Shown here in pieces: positions 36,401-44,797 of a stretch of DNA of 51,463 nucleotides. The notes beneath the pieces were generated by a model. The model was not told where the DNA came from. It saw only the letters and a list, made by a program, of their open reading frames with translations, and searched no databases. Made by a program: the position numbers and the translations under genes. Numbering within the stretch: position 1 is the first letter of the stretch; every line of letters begins with the position of its first letter. This DNA comes from Oscillospiraceae bacterium (GTDB taxonomy: Bacteria > Bacillota > Clostridia > Oscillospirales > Oscillospiraceae), in the NCBI GenBank assembly GCA_017412765.1, contig JAFPWN010000055.1, forward strand, positions 1-51,463, read 5' to 3'.

Positions 36401-39400
36401 CACGGTGCCCTGCGCATCCTTAACAAGAGAGTTGAGGTCGAGCTTATTGCCGCCCTTGGCAAGACTCGCGGTCGCGGTAATTGTCGGGGTCTGGTTTGCA
36501 GCTCCAATCGTTGCCGTTACGCTTGCGGGAACGGTGTTATTGTGGTTCTTATCTCCTGCTACCTTGTAATAAACAGTATAGCTTCCGGCATAAGTTCCGG
36601 TCGGGATATTCTTGCTGTATGTTCCGGTCCCAGTGAGAGAGTAAACCATCTCGCCGCCGGCAGCCGTTCCGGCGCTGACGAGAGCCTGTGCATTTCCGGT
36701 GTAGGCAAGATTCTGGGCAGCCGAAGGAGCGGTGTTTACAGAAGAAGCTGCCTTGTTTATGGTGAAGCTCGTTGTTTTTGCGCTCGGTAGAGTGTAGTTT
36801 CCTGCCTTAGCTCCGCTAAGAGCGTTTGCAGTTGCGGTGTATTCGGTTCCCGCGTCGGTCTGACCGCCGGTTACGGTTACGGTAACTGCATCGTTGTTCA
36901 CAAGTCCCGTCGCCGTTGCGGTCGGAGCCTTGCTTGTTCCGTCATATGTGAAGGTGGATTCGCCCCAGGTAAGTCCTACTTCCTTCGCAGTTACGGTGAG
37001 TGCGCCCGCTGCGTAGGTTATTTCGTAATTTGCTGCGTTAAGTCCGTTCGGTGTGATCTCATATGTTCCGACGTTGCCGTACCGCTCATAGTCAAATGTA
37101 TAGCCGACAGTGCCGGTTACAACGGTCGCGGCATCTCCCTTTACAAAGCCGGAGTAAGTCACGCCGTTACCGGCGGGCGCGTCGCCGTATACGATGCTGT
37201 TCGCGTTTGCCGTTACGGTAAGAGCTGCCTTGTTTACAGTGAGATCGAAGGCAGCGGTGCCGATGGTGGTGTTGGACTCATAGGTCGCGGTGATGGTTGT
37301 GCTGCCCGCACCTTCTATGTTAACATTGCCGTTATTGTCAACGGTTGCAACATTATTGTCGCCGGTTGTCCAAGTCCACGTTCCGGTGCCGGTGCCCGCG
37401 TTTCCGACATTTGCGCTCAGCTTAAACGAATCTTCGCCGTAGGTCTTGGTAACAGCTGCTTCGCCGGATACGGTTACGTTCGCATTATCCTTTTCAACGA
37501 CAGTAACTGTGATTGCGCCGTCGCCGGTGTATGCGTTGTACTCGTTGGCTCCGTCATTATTGACATTCTTTGCGGTGACGTTAACGGTTATTACTACGTC
37601 GCCAGTATTCGCGGAAGATGTAAGCGTCGATCCATCGAGAGTTGCAGCTGTGCCGTTCTTTATCTCGAAGCTGACTGTACCCTCTGCGTTAGTAACGAAA
37701 GTGCTGAGATCAAGGGTGTTGCCGCCCTTGGCAAGGCTTGCCGCCGCAGTGATGGTCGGGTCCTGATCCGCCGCGGTGATGTCCGCAGTTGTGTTTGCGG
37801 GCTGAGCGGTAAGATTGTAGTTTCCTGCCTTCGAACCGGTAAGTGCATAGCCGGTAAAGGTCACGGTCTTGCCGGTTCCGGCATAAGCGTCAGCAAACGC
37901 GGCAGTGCCGGCACTAACTGTAACGTCATCGCCCTCAATCATTCCGTCGATTGCGGCAGTACCGTTGGCAGTCGCGGCAGTATTTCCGTCATAGGTCTTG
38001 TTCTCTGCGGAAAGTCCGGTGATCGTAACGTCCTTCGGCGCGATCGTTACAGTGCCGATAGTCATTTTATTGGCGGTGGCATTGAAGTTAGCGCCGCCGT
38101 TGGGTGAATTGAATGTTATGGTGTAAGTTCCTGCGTTGGCGGGTACGGCAGCTTCCTGAACGTCGTTTACAAACACTGAAAGCTGAAGCCCGTCGCTTGC
38201 GTAGGGCGCTTTGAGGGTAGGCAATGTAATGGGAACCGTATTTCCGTCGTAGGTCTTGCCCTCCGGAGCGGTAATGTCGAACACGTCAGCCGTCAGATCC
38301 GCCTTGGAGATATCTACGGTAAGTGTCGGCTTAGCAACTGTGTAGTTAGCTGCGTCAGCACCGGAGAGAGTAATGTCTGCGTAGGTGACAACCTTGCCGG
38401 TCGCGGCATTTGCATCAGCAACAGTGCCGCTTGTCGGGAAGTTTGCGGTTACTGTGTCGCCCTCAGCAACTTCGGAGAGGGCACCTCCGGTGAGGTCAAC
38501 AGCAACAGTGCCATTATATGCGCGGTTTGTCGCGGTAAGTCCCGTGACTGTGAGCTCTTTTTTACCAACGGAAAGACCGTTAAGGGCTGCGCTCTTGGTG
38601 CCGAAGGTTACGGTCGCGGAGGTGTCGCCATTTCTGAGATAGCTGCCGTTTGCATAGGCTATGTTATATCCGGTAACGGCAGAACTTGTGTTATCATCGT
38701 AGGAGGCGGTTACGACCATACCGGTTGTGTCAAGCGTTTCGCCGTGGACGTACATTGTCTTAGCTGGCTTGGTCGTGACTTCGATGCCGGTAAGCACTTT
38801 ATCTTCGGTTTTTTCAAAGGTCTTGGTAAGAGTTACTTGAGTATCACTGTCGCGCGTCACAGTCCAGCCCTCGGGAGCAGTAACCGTTGCGGCAAATACA
38901 TGGCCGGTGGTCGCGGTAAGGGTTACCGTGGCTGTATAAGCTGTGCCGCCGGCAAAAGTCGCGGGATTACCTTCCCACTCAATTGCACCGGTAAAATCGT
39001 CAGTTGCCTCGATAGAAGACTGTGGCGTACCGTTCTTAGCAGGTGCGGTAACCGAGAAGCCAACAGAAGATACCGTTTTAGGTGTTATGCTCCAGGTGAT
39101 TGACTTGTCTTCCGAGTTTCCGTCAACCCATTTCGTCTCAGCTTTATCCTTAAGTGTAGCTGTTACCGAATGTGATCCGACATCAGTAGCGGAGGTTGTG
39201 CCGGAAAGCATGTATTTATCCTTATCCGCGCCGTTATCTGTTACAGTTATTGCAGAGCCGGTGTACTCAGCGTCCTGAAGATCCGGGACAGCAACCGGAT
39301 TCTTTTCCACAATAAGATTGGAAGTTGACGCCGTTTTACCTTCGTATGTAACGGTTATGCCCTTTCCGTTGTTTTCTGCAACAGTAAGCACAGTGCCGTT

Positions 39401-40357
39401 TGCGGGATCAGCGGTATATGTGGTAACTGCTTTTGAGCTGTTATCATTATAGGTTGCAGTTACCTCAAGTCCGGTAAGGTCAAGAGCTTCACCGGATTTA
39501 TAGTTGAGCTTCGAGGGCTGTGCGGTTACCGAGATTGAAGTTACGGCAACAGCCTCAGCGGCGAAGGTTACGGTTGTGCTCGCGCCCTTATAGGTGACGG
39601 TAGCTGTGTTCTCCCCTGCAATGATGTCACCGCCGAGAGTTACGGTCAGATCGGCATCGTCTGAAGCGACGTCGGAAACCGTTCCGGCAGCGTCGATGTA
39701 CTTAATGTTTGTCAGTGCGGCCTTGACATCGCTAGCAACACTGGAGGTGTAGATCGTTTTGGTGCTGTCGATCTCCGCAGTAAGCGCGGGGGCCAGAACG
39801 ATAGAGAAATGTCCTGACTTTCCATCTGAAACTACAGAAGTTCGAGATACACCGGACTTAATAATCTTGAAATTATGCAACTGTTCAGAATTCAACTGGG
39901 TCTTACTCCTGAAAACAAGATAAAAGAGGGTGCCGCTCTCGTTGATAATGGGATTATAGTCCTCATCGAACGATTGAATTCCTTCTGTATCGCTCCATCC
40001 TGCTATTACAATCGCATCATTTTGATGATTGTTCACGGTTGCGCTGCTAGTTAATCCTTCTGCGCTTTTATTTATATAGCTCACATTGTCTGAGTCATAC
40101 TGAATAACAAAACCGAATGACTGAATTGATTCAGCCTTTTCATTCGGATTACCCGCAAAATTTACAGCAACCAGGAAGTTTTTTCCTGCATCAATCGAAT
40201 CAATTTCAACATGAGGATTTGATGTTGACATCGGAATTAGAGATATATAAATGCTCTTGCCGTTATCTCCTTCTACTACAGCATCCGCCGTTGCAGAAAA
40301 AGAAAGCATACTAAGCATCATAGCTAAAATAATTATTACTGATATAGCTCTTTTCAT
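33425..40357 (-). CDS. Giant SLH surface protein with cohesin-like head and YDG/MBG/Ig-like repeats
   Basis: About 2,310 residues. Signal peptide (1-25); cohesin-like beta domain (about 30-190: FLVAVNFAGNP ... FGFVIQYDSDNVSYI); bacterial Ig-like modules (about 270-355 and 515-600: LDLTGLEVTATYNDNS, LDTTGMVVTASYDDNT); then a long array of YDG and MBG-type repeats (ITGLSAENKTYDGNTAA and variants, about 600-1650) interrupted by two Big_2-like units; a unique region to about 2050; an InlB-type repeat (about 2056-2133); and three SLH repeats (about 2139-2310). It should span and protrude from the S-layer. The ATG at 40357 has GGAGGAAG upstream; a start seven codons earlier is less likely. It is the last intact gene of the cohesin-dockerin operon. 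Internal near-identical DNA repeats can drive length changes. Confidence 0.88.
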   Translation of the reverse strand: MKRAISVIIILAMMLSMLSFSATADAVVEGDNGKSIYISLIPMSTSNPHVEIDSIDAGKNFLVAVNFAGNPNEKAESIQSFGFVIQYDSDNVSYINKSAEGLTSSATVNNHQNDAIVIAGWSDTEGIQSFDEDYNPIINESGTLFYLVFRSKTQLNSEQLHNFKIIKSGVSRTSVVSDGKSGHFSIVLAPALTAEIDSTKTIYTSSVASDVKAALTNIKYIDAAGTVSDVASDDADLTVTLGGDIIAGENTATVTYKGASTTVTFAAEAVAVTSISVTAQPSKLNYKSGEALDLTGLEVTATYNDNSSKAVTTYTADPANGTVLTVAENNGKGITVTYEGKTASTSNLIVEKNPVAVPDLQDAEYTGSAITVTDNGADKDKYMLSGTTSATDVGSHSVTATLKDKAETKWVDGNSEDKSITWSITPKTVSSVGFSVTAPAKNGTPQSSIEATDDFTGAIEWEGNPATFAGGTAYTATVTLTATTGHVFAATVTAPEGWTVTRDSDTQVTLTKTFEKTEDKVLTGIEVTTKPAKTMYVHGETLDTTGMVVTASYDDNTSSAVTGYNIAYANGSYLRNGDTSATVTFGTKSAALNGLSVGKKELTVTGLTATNRAYNGTVAVDLTGGALSEVAEGDTVTANFPTSGTVADANAATGKVVTYADITLSGADAANYTVAKPTLTVDISKADLTADVFDITAPEGKTYDGNTVPITLPTLKAPYASDGLQLSVFVNDVQEAAVPANAGTYTITFNSPNGGANFNATANKMTIGTVTIAPKDVTITGLSAENKTYDGNTAATANGTAAIDGMIEGDDVTVSAGTAAFADAYAGTGKTVTFTGYALTGSKAGNYNLTAQPANTTADITAADQDPTITAAASLAKGGNTLDLSTFVTNAEGTVSFEIKNGTAATLDGSTLTSSANTGDVVITVNVTAKNVNNDGANEYNAYTGDGAITVTVVEKDNANVTVSGEAAVTKTYGEDSFKLSANVGNAGTGTGTWTWTTGDNNVATVDNNGNVNIEGAGSTTITATYESNTTIGTAAFDLTVNKAALTVTANANSIVYGDAPAGNGVTYSGFVKGDAATVVTGTVGYTFDYERYGNVGTYEITPNGLNAANYEITYAAGALTVTAKEVGLTWGESTFTYDGTSKAPTATATGLVNNDAVTVTVTGGQTDAGTEYTATANALSGAKAGNYTLPSAKTTSFTINKAASSVNTAPSAAQNLAYTGNAQALVSAGTAAGGEMVYSLTGTGTYSKNIPTGTYAGSYTVYYKVAGDKNHNNTVPASVTATIGAANQTPTITATASLAKGGNKLDLNSLVKDAQGTVSFEIKSGTAATLEGSTLTSTANTGNVVITVNITAKNVNNDGANEYNAYTGDGAITVTVVDKTDANVTIDGEASITKTYGDASFTLTADAEHKGDSNRTWNWTSNNTAVATVADGVVTIKGQGSATITAKFESNNTIGEASVTLTVNKKDVTITGLAAANKVYDGNTTATITGTAAVDGKVGSDNVSVVMGTAAFADKNAANGKTVTFKGFSLTGADSDYYSLKAQPASVTADITPKAVTITGVTAADKVYDGTVAAVITGTHTVDGKIGEDDVTVNVGTASFADANAGEEKEVAFTGFALDGTDKANYVLSAQPAGVKAKITKADRDLAIDKESVLLYPGANSADIVVTIANDADKSAVVSYEFESGIASASLNGKVLTVKSVDEGVTTLTIKVAETANYNAAEKTVSVKAVKEFISAIIATAGADDKVAGQLEGDVIKIYGVKAAENAINVDVTVDSSFDKTVAGDTVTIKLKNSSTVVKTYSIDKSEIVAKNENVDLGGGSNTTQPVDSSLSGVTFGEETKAENVVAAAAKELNDIAENYKTSDNTKVDVELTIDIAPKTFDNTNNKMVVDITPSIIVKVDGNTIDDQPEIKEFSGKIKVSVQLPESFIPTIAKLIHGEKDVEFVDVTVDGSVASWEQNRFSDVELIEGKTVSVGYTFFDKTEKTVPYKMTDIGSALEKDSRSGYTFNGWVITADGEKLDGKFKTLTEELFNVLSAAKEITAEPYFVVNYSGGSSVKTVEVKDSANGIVSVDNDTAKTGATVTVIITPDAGYVLKSISVKDENGNDVTVSRALMTAKFTMPEGKVTVEAEFEKAPEFVDVPAGSYYEKAVDWAVEKGITNGVDENHFAPGATCTRAQAVTFLWRALGCPEPTATKSEFTDVTDADAFYYKAVLWATENGVTNGMGGGKFGVNDTVNRAQMATFLARAMNGKAKTAESFADVPADAYYAEAAAWVKENGICNGTGDNKFEGDTDCLRAQIVTMLYRYFVK
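36243..36306 (-). repeat. Exact 64-bp internal repeat, partner at 37515-37578
   Basis: Identical over 64 bp, spaced 1,272 bp (424 codons) and in frame; similarity continues at a lower level on both sides. It encodes VNNDGANEYNAYTGDGAI. Recombination between the copies would delete or duplicate exactly one in-frame module set. Confidence 0.9.
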
Positions 40358-40374
40358 CACGCTTCCTCCAATAA

Positions 40375-41028
40375 TCATTTCAATACTTCTAATCCAACAT
40401 AGTGCTTAAGAATCGAAAGAGCATCCACAGGATCTACAACGCCGTCTCCGTTTGTGTCACCAACTTTAAAACTTTTCCCGCTTAGGATTTCAATGCCAAC
40501 ATAGTGCTTTAAGCATGAAAGAGCATCTTCAGGGTTTATTATGCCATCACCATTGACATCGCCCTTCAGTCTCGCAGTATAATACTTAAAGCTTACTATA
40601 ACTTCTCTGCTCTTTCCATTCGTTGCAAGATAAATAAAGTACTCTTCCCCGCCCTCGAGCTTTGAGGGGTAAACCATAAACGTGACCTTTTCATCCTTCG
40701 GGCTTGTCTGATCGATATAGACGATGTTGTCTGCCGTAGGAGCTCCCTCTTCGCTCTGGACAATTATAAGCTCATATTGATCGGTAGCACCGGAAATCTC
40801 AAGCTCCATCTTGACCGCATCGGCATAGAACTCTGTATTTTTGTCATCAATCTGAGTATTTGCCGCTTTTATCACATTATTGTTTTCATCATAAAATGTG
40901 ATAGTCACGTTATTACTCTTTGTGACATCGTAGATACCGTCCTGCTCAGGGTTATCGGCAAGTGCGGTTATTGAAAATGCTGATAACAGCATAATAATCG
41001 CAAGTCCGACGCATATGGTTCTTTTCAT
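40375..41028 (-). CDS. Secreted dockerin type I protein
   Basis: A 217-residue protein with a signal peptide (1-24), a beta-rich domain of unknown type (about 28-152), and a C-terminal dockerin type I. The dockerin has two EF-hand-like repeats, GDVNGDGIINPEDALSCLKH (156-175) and GDTNGDGVVDPVDALSILKH (190-209), with D157/N159/D161 and D191/N193/D195 as calcium ligands. Dockerins plug into cohesins with high affinity. No catalytic domain is recognisable, so it is an adaptor or ligand-binding subunit and not a typical cellulosomal enzyme. The start overlaps the cohesin-SLH gene stop by 4 bp; the giant gene starts 17 bp after its stop. Confidence 0.9.
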   Translation of the reverse strand: MKRTICVGLAIIMLLSAFSITALADNPEQDGIYDVTKSNNVTITFYDENNNVIKAANTQIDDKNTEFYADAVKMELEISGATDQYELIIVQSEEGAPTADNIVYIDQTSPKDEKVTFMVYPSKLEGGEEYFIYLATNGKSREVIVSFKYYTARLKGDVNGDGIINPEDALSCLKHYVGIEILSGKSFKVGDTNGDGVVDPVDALSILKHYVGLEVLK

Positions 41029-42131
41029 TCGCTGGCACCTCCAAATTCATTTATGTATTCAATGAGTATTTTTGCGAGCTGCGCTCGTGTTGCATGATTC
41101 GACGGCGCTAGCGTTGTCTTTGAAGCGCCTGAAATGATCCCGTTATATATAGCCCAATACATCGGAGTTTTCGCCCAATATGCAATACTCGCGGAATCTG
41201 AGAACGTCTCGTCATAAATACTGTAAAACATCAGCTCCGCTCCGGGATTGCTTCCGGAAAGAGCAAACAATATTTTCACAGCCTGCTGTCTCTCAACGTA
41301 TGCCTTCGGTGCAAATTCGGTGGCTGAAATGCCGTTTACTATGCCCTTCGAGTAAGCCCAGGCGATCGCGTTTCTGAACTCCTCAGGCTCGTCCTTAATG
41401 TCGGTAAACGGCGCTTCACCGGTTACCGCCGGACTGCCGCAATAACGATAAAGCACCGTGACAAACTGACCTCGCGTTACGAGATCGTCCGGTCCGAAGT
41501 TCCCGTTCGGGTAGCCGTTGAAAAGCTTCATTTCTGCCGCTTTTTCGACGTATTCCCTGCCCCAGTGATTTTCTACGTCGGAAAATACCGCCTTTTTCTG
41601 CTCTTCTTCGTCTAAATAATTACTATAACCGGTGGTGTTTGTGATTTCAGGGTCAGGCTTAGTGCCTTCCGGCGACTGAGTCGATTTTGAGATCGAATAA
41701 GCTAACGGTTTCTCGTCGCTGTCTGCAAAAGTGACGTTTGTGATGGCAAGCTCGACGCTTTCCAGATCGCGCTGAGCTACAAAGTAGAATCTTGCGATCC
41801 TGCCGTCTTCTCTCTGCGGTTCAACGGTCACACCACCGACTATAGCTCCGTCTGTGCCATTTGGATTTGTGACGTAGAGCAGATTCTCCATCAGCTCACC
41901 CGCAAGGATGGATGAACATAAAACGTCGTTTTTGTCATATTCGAGCGTAAAACCCAGTACACTGAAACCGGGATTGCCGCTCAGTTCAACGTCTACTGTA
42001 AATTTCTGATCCTTTTTTACAGGTTCATCCGGCTGTATGACGGTAAATTCAGTGCCATCTGCAAATGCAACCGCGCAATGCGCCACAAGCAAAGCAACGG
42101 CAAGTAAAATAGACATATACCTTTTTCCCAT
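41025..42131 (-). CDS. Cohesin-SLH cell-surface anchor protein
   Basis: A 368-residue secreted protein: signal peptide (1-24), one cohesin-type domain (about 27-150: KFTVDVELSGNPGFSVLGFTLEY, then ARFYFVAQRDL), a short linker, and three SLH repeats (about 183-368; VENHWGREYVEKAAEMKLFNGY, AIAWAYSKGIVNGI, PMYWAIYNGIISGA). This is the layout of cellulosome anchoring proteins such as OlpA: SLH binds the wall, cohesin displays a dockerin partner. The likely partner is encoded directly downstream with overlapping stop and start. GAAGGAG lies 7 bp before the ATG. It leads the three-gene operon. Confidence 0.9.
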   Translation of the reverse strand: MGKRYMSILLAVALLVAHCAVAFADGTEFTVIQPDEPVKKDQKFTVDVELSGNPGFSVLGFTLEYDKNDVLCSSILAGELMENLLYVTNPNGTDGAIVGGVTVEPQREDGRIARFYFVAQRDLESVELAITNVTFADSDEKPLAYSISKSTQSPEGTKPDPEITNTTGYSNYLDEEEQKKAVFSDVENHWGREYVEKAAEMKLFNGYPNGNFGPDDLVTRGQFVTVLYRYCGSPAVTGEAPFTDIKDEPEEFRNAIAWAYSKGIVNGISATEFAPKAYVERQQAVKILFALSGSNPGAELMFYSIYDETFSDSASIAYWAKTPMYWAIYNGIISGASKTTLAPSNHATRAQLAKILIEYINEFGGASE

Positions 42132-42484
42132 TTAATCGCTCCTTCATATTTAATTGTTTTAACTTGAACGGATTAAATTGTTGCCATCTATCATAGTTTT
42201 ACCGAAGCAGTAAAACGTATTGCGATTCTATTATATCAATAAATCATATAAAGAGGTATATGTAATAATGCAATAGAAAATGTGACGATTCCGTTATCTG
42301 ATCTGTTTCCTTAAAATCGTTTCCTGTTTTTTCATCATGTTATATCCTAATTACTCATAAAATCAGACTATTTCAAATATAATATATCATTTTACATCTG
42401 ATATTGCAAGTAAAATAGCATCTATATTCCAACGTTTATTTGCTTGCATTAGGTAAAATACTATGCAAAAAGGGGGTAGATAAG
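42132..42484. other. AT-rich intergenic region between divergent units
   Basis: 353 bp without a gene. It must hold the promoter of the cohesin operon: on the minus strand a TATGAT (after a GTTTTAC/GTAAAAC hairpin at about 42200-42220) and a TATAAT further up are candidates without good -35 boxes. On the plus side GGGGGTAG precedes the XRE start. Nothing else is recognisable. Confidence 0.5.
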
Positions 42485-42799
42485 ATGTGGGAAGATGTAC
42501 TTGCTTTAAGACTTGCTCAACTCAGAGTGTCAGATGGCGTATCTGCAAAAGAGATGAGCCTTGCAATTGGTCAGAATGCCGGTTATATCAATAATATTGA
42601 AAACAGGAAATCGCTTCCCTCAATGTCTTCGTTTTTGTTTTATGTGACTACCTCGGTATAACACCAGCTGTATTTTTTTGACACCGGAAGTCACAACCCG
42701 TCTCAGTTAAGGGATGTCATCAACAACCTTAAGCGTCTGTCTTGCGAACAATTGAATTGTATAGAAATAATCGTTCGTGACTTAACAAGTCAAAAATAA
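42485..42799 (+). pseudogene. Frameshifted XRE-family regulator
   Basis: ATG at 42485 after GGGGGTAG opens an HTH_XRE domain (LRVSDGVSAKEMSLAIGQNAGYINNIENR). The frame hits a stop at 42659. The expected continuation CDYLGITPAVFF is in the +1 frame, and after a T7 run the original frame resumes with FFDTGSHNPSQLRDVINNLK to a stop at 42799. So one base is missing near 42648 and one is extra in the T-run near 42671-42677; total length is still divisible by three (105 codons). Either two sequencing errors at T-rich spots or a true decayed repressor. The original protein would be a small DNA-binding regulator, perhaps of a neighbouring unit. Confidence 0.75.
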
Positions 42800-43089
42800 C
42801 AGCATTTTTGGATGGCATCATTATTCGATATTGTGATAAAGGACAATATAAAACGACGCATTTTTTAATTTGTTGCCCTTGTGGCGTCTATTTTCAGCAC
42901 AAACTACGAACTACCAAAGAAGCAATATCCAAAATAATCTGACAGGCAAAAAAGAAAAACCGAAATGCCGTATAAACACTGGCTTTTCAAGCTTTTGAAC
43001 TCGTTTTATGTTAAACTCGGAATTTTCTGTCAACATAAAATGCATTATGTTGCACGAACAGATGCTTTTGATCTCACACTTGAGCTTAT
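42800..43089. other. Intergenic region with no recognisable gene
   Basis: AT-rich, many stops in all frames. A plus-strand frame from 42965 stays open but runs through the terminator at 43104-43149 and has no ribosome site or family match. It may hold decayed sequence. Confidence 0.5.
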
Positions 43090-43149
43090 CAAAAAGAAAA
43101 AAGGGCTGAGAAGCCAGCGTGACCGTTTGATCGTGCCGGCTTCTCAGCC
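43090..43149 (-). terminator. Terminator of the galactoside operon
   Basis: A 12-bp perfect stem GGCTGAGAAGCC/GGCTTCTCAGCC (43104-43115 with 43138-43149) followed on the minus strand by CTTTTTTCTTTTT. Confidence 0.9.
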
Positions 43150-43219
43150 TCTCTGCATTGTGTTAAACGAAAATATTCTCTATGTTACTCAGGCAGACTA
43201 AAGATAGTCAATTAATAGC

Positions 43220-44797
43220 TTATTTTGAATAATAGTCGATAGTTCCGAGCTTTGTAGTTACCTTTATGGTATCGGCGTCTACGGTGTAATCGCCGGGCTT
43301 CAGCTCGAGAAGCTTTTTGTAGAAAGCGACCTTTTCCGGCGTGTACGCTCCCATATTGTCGGAGCAAAGGAACACGCCGCCGATAACTCTGTCAACGGTC
43401 GCAAGATTCTCCTTCTGTTTAGGCGTGAGCTTGATATTGTCGTCACGCAGGAAGAATACGTCAGGATCGGAAAGGAATGCTCTGCCGTTCAGCTGACGGC
43501 GGAAGAACGTAGTCTCCATGGCGTGCTTTGTGCTGACGCGCTCGCGGTGCATGGCGTGCATATAAAGCGCGTCGTCCCAGTCGAGGCTGACATCGCAGCT
43601 GACGCGGCAATACTCCACAAGCCCGAACGCCGGCATTACGGGAACTCCGCAGCCGAGGATCGGATGGTCGCCGCAAACCTCGCGCAGCAGCTTCATCGCG
43701 CGGATCATGCGCCCGGCGCGGCTCTCCCGTTCGTTTCCGAAGGGCGCGGCACCGTAGAGGAAGTCGAGCTTTACAAGGTCGAAGCCCCACTCGTCGAACA
43801 CTTTTCGGAAGGTCTCGCGGATATAAGCTTCGACCTCGGGCTTATCGAAATCGAGGGAATAGAAGCCGCCCCAGTTACTTCCGCAGCTCCACGGCTCACC
43901 GTCAACGCGGATGAACCAATCCTGATGCTCCTTATAGATCTTAGACGCGGTATTCGCCACAAAAGGCGCGAGCCACAGACCAGCCTTGAAGCCCTTTTCA
44001 TGTATGGAGTCCGCTACGGGCTTCAAGCCGTTCGGGAATTTTACGGGATCGGTCTCAAGCCAGTCACCGACGTTCGGCTCCCAGCCGTCGTCCACCTGAA
44101 AGAGATCGCCTTTGTCGAGCACCCTGGCGCAGCCGTCGAGGTCCTCGATGATACTCTGCTCGGATATGTCCTCATAGCGGTTATACCAGCTCGAATAGCC
44201 CTTGATCGGCTCGGCGGGAAGTCTTTTTATTCCCATAGCCTCAAACCAGCCGTCGAAAACCTCGTTTTCAGAGCCGGTCTTAACGTAGAGGTCAAATACG
44301 TGGAAATCGCCGCCGCAAGCCAAGCCCTCGCAGTCGCGGGTGACGGTGAACTCGCCCGTCCAGCCGTCGTGCGTAAAGAGCGTATAGCCCGGCTCCTCGT
44401 CGATGGAGCCGAAGAAGCGATAGCGGCTTCCGAGTCTGAAATAGCAGTAGCTCTCGCCCTGGAAGAATCCGGGTCTGTACGGGTAATCGACAAAATGATA
44501 GTCGCCGTAGCGATCGAATCGGTATCTGTCAACGAGCGCTTTCGGAAGTCTGTTGAGTCCGCGCGTTCTGCGGATTCTCGTCACCTCGCGGCAGTTAGTC
44601 CAGGTCTGATAGCCGTTAAAGAAGGCTTTTTCGTTTCGGGCGATCTGTACAGTCGCCTTGCCGACCGCGCTTTTAAGCTTTCCGTTCGGAAGGCCGATGA
44701 TTATATGATTTGCGCCGTCCTTGAGGGAGGCTTTCTTTGTAAAAGAGACGCTTCCCTCGCCCGTTTCGACGACGACGGTATATTCAAGCTCGATCAT
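43220..44797 (-). CDS. Alpha-galactosidase, GH36 family
   Basis: A 525-residue cytoplasmic glycosidase (no signal peptide). The (beta/alpha)8 barrel shows the GH36 series: YSSWYNRYEDIS (201-212), FQVDDGWEPNVGDW (233-246), GLWLAPFVA, the nucleophile D345 in LVKLDFLYG, and the acid/base D402 in RVSCDVSLDW. It removes terminal alpha-galactosyl units from melibiose or raffinose-type sugars. It is shorter than the 700-residue GH36 enzymes because the N-terminal beta-supersandwich is reduced. The start overlaps the transporter stop by 4 bp. Related GH36 members include alpha-N-acetylgalactosaminidases, so substrate is probable, not proven. Confidence 0.88.
   Translation of the reverse strand: MIELEYTVVVETGEGSVSFTKKASLKDGANHIIIGLPNGKLKSAVGKATVQIARNEKAFFNGYQTWTNCREVTRIRRTRGLNRLPKALVDRYRFDRYGDYHFVDYPYRPGFFQGESYCYFRLGSRYRFFGSIDEEPGYTLFTHDGWTGEFTVTRDCEGLACGGDFHVFDLYVKTGSENEVFDGWFEAMGIKRLPAEPIKGYSSWYNRYEDISEQSIIEDLDGCARVLDKGDLFQVDDGWEPNVGDWLETDPVKFPNGLKPVADSIHEKGFKAGLWLAPFVANTASKIYKEHQDWFIRVDGEPWSCGSNWGGFYSLDFDKPEVEAYIRETFRKVFDEWGFDLVKLDFLYGAAPFGNERESRAGRMIRAMKLLREVCGDHPILGCGVPVMPAFGLVEYCRVSCDVSLDWDDALYMHAMHRERVSTKHAMETTFFRRQLNGRAFLSDPDVFFLRDDNIKLTPKQKENLATVDRVIGGVFLCSDNMGAYTPEKVAFYKKLLELKPGDYTVDADTIKVTTKLGTIDYYSK

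Noticed and set aside
33425-40357. CRISPR array or tandem DNA repeat array in the repeat-rich region
   Set aside because: The repeats are diverged protein modules in one long reading frame, not short identical repeats with spacers. No cas gene is seen.
42965-43201. 78-codon plus-strand frame before the galactoside operon end
   Set aside because: It runs through the perfect terminator stem at 43104-43149, lacks a ribosome site and shows no recognisable domain.
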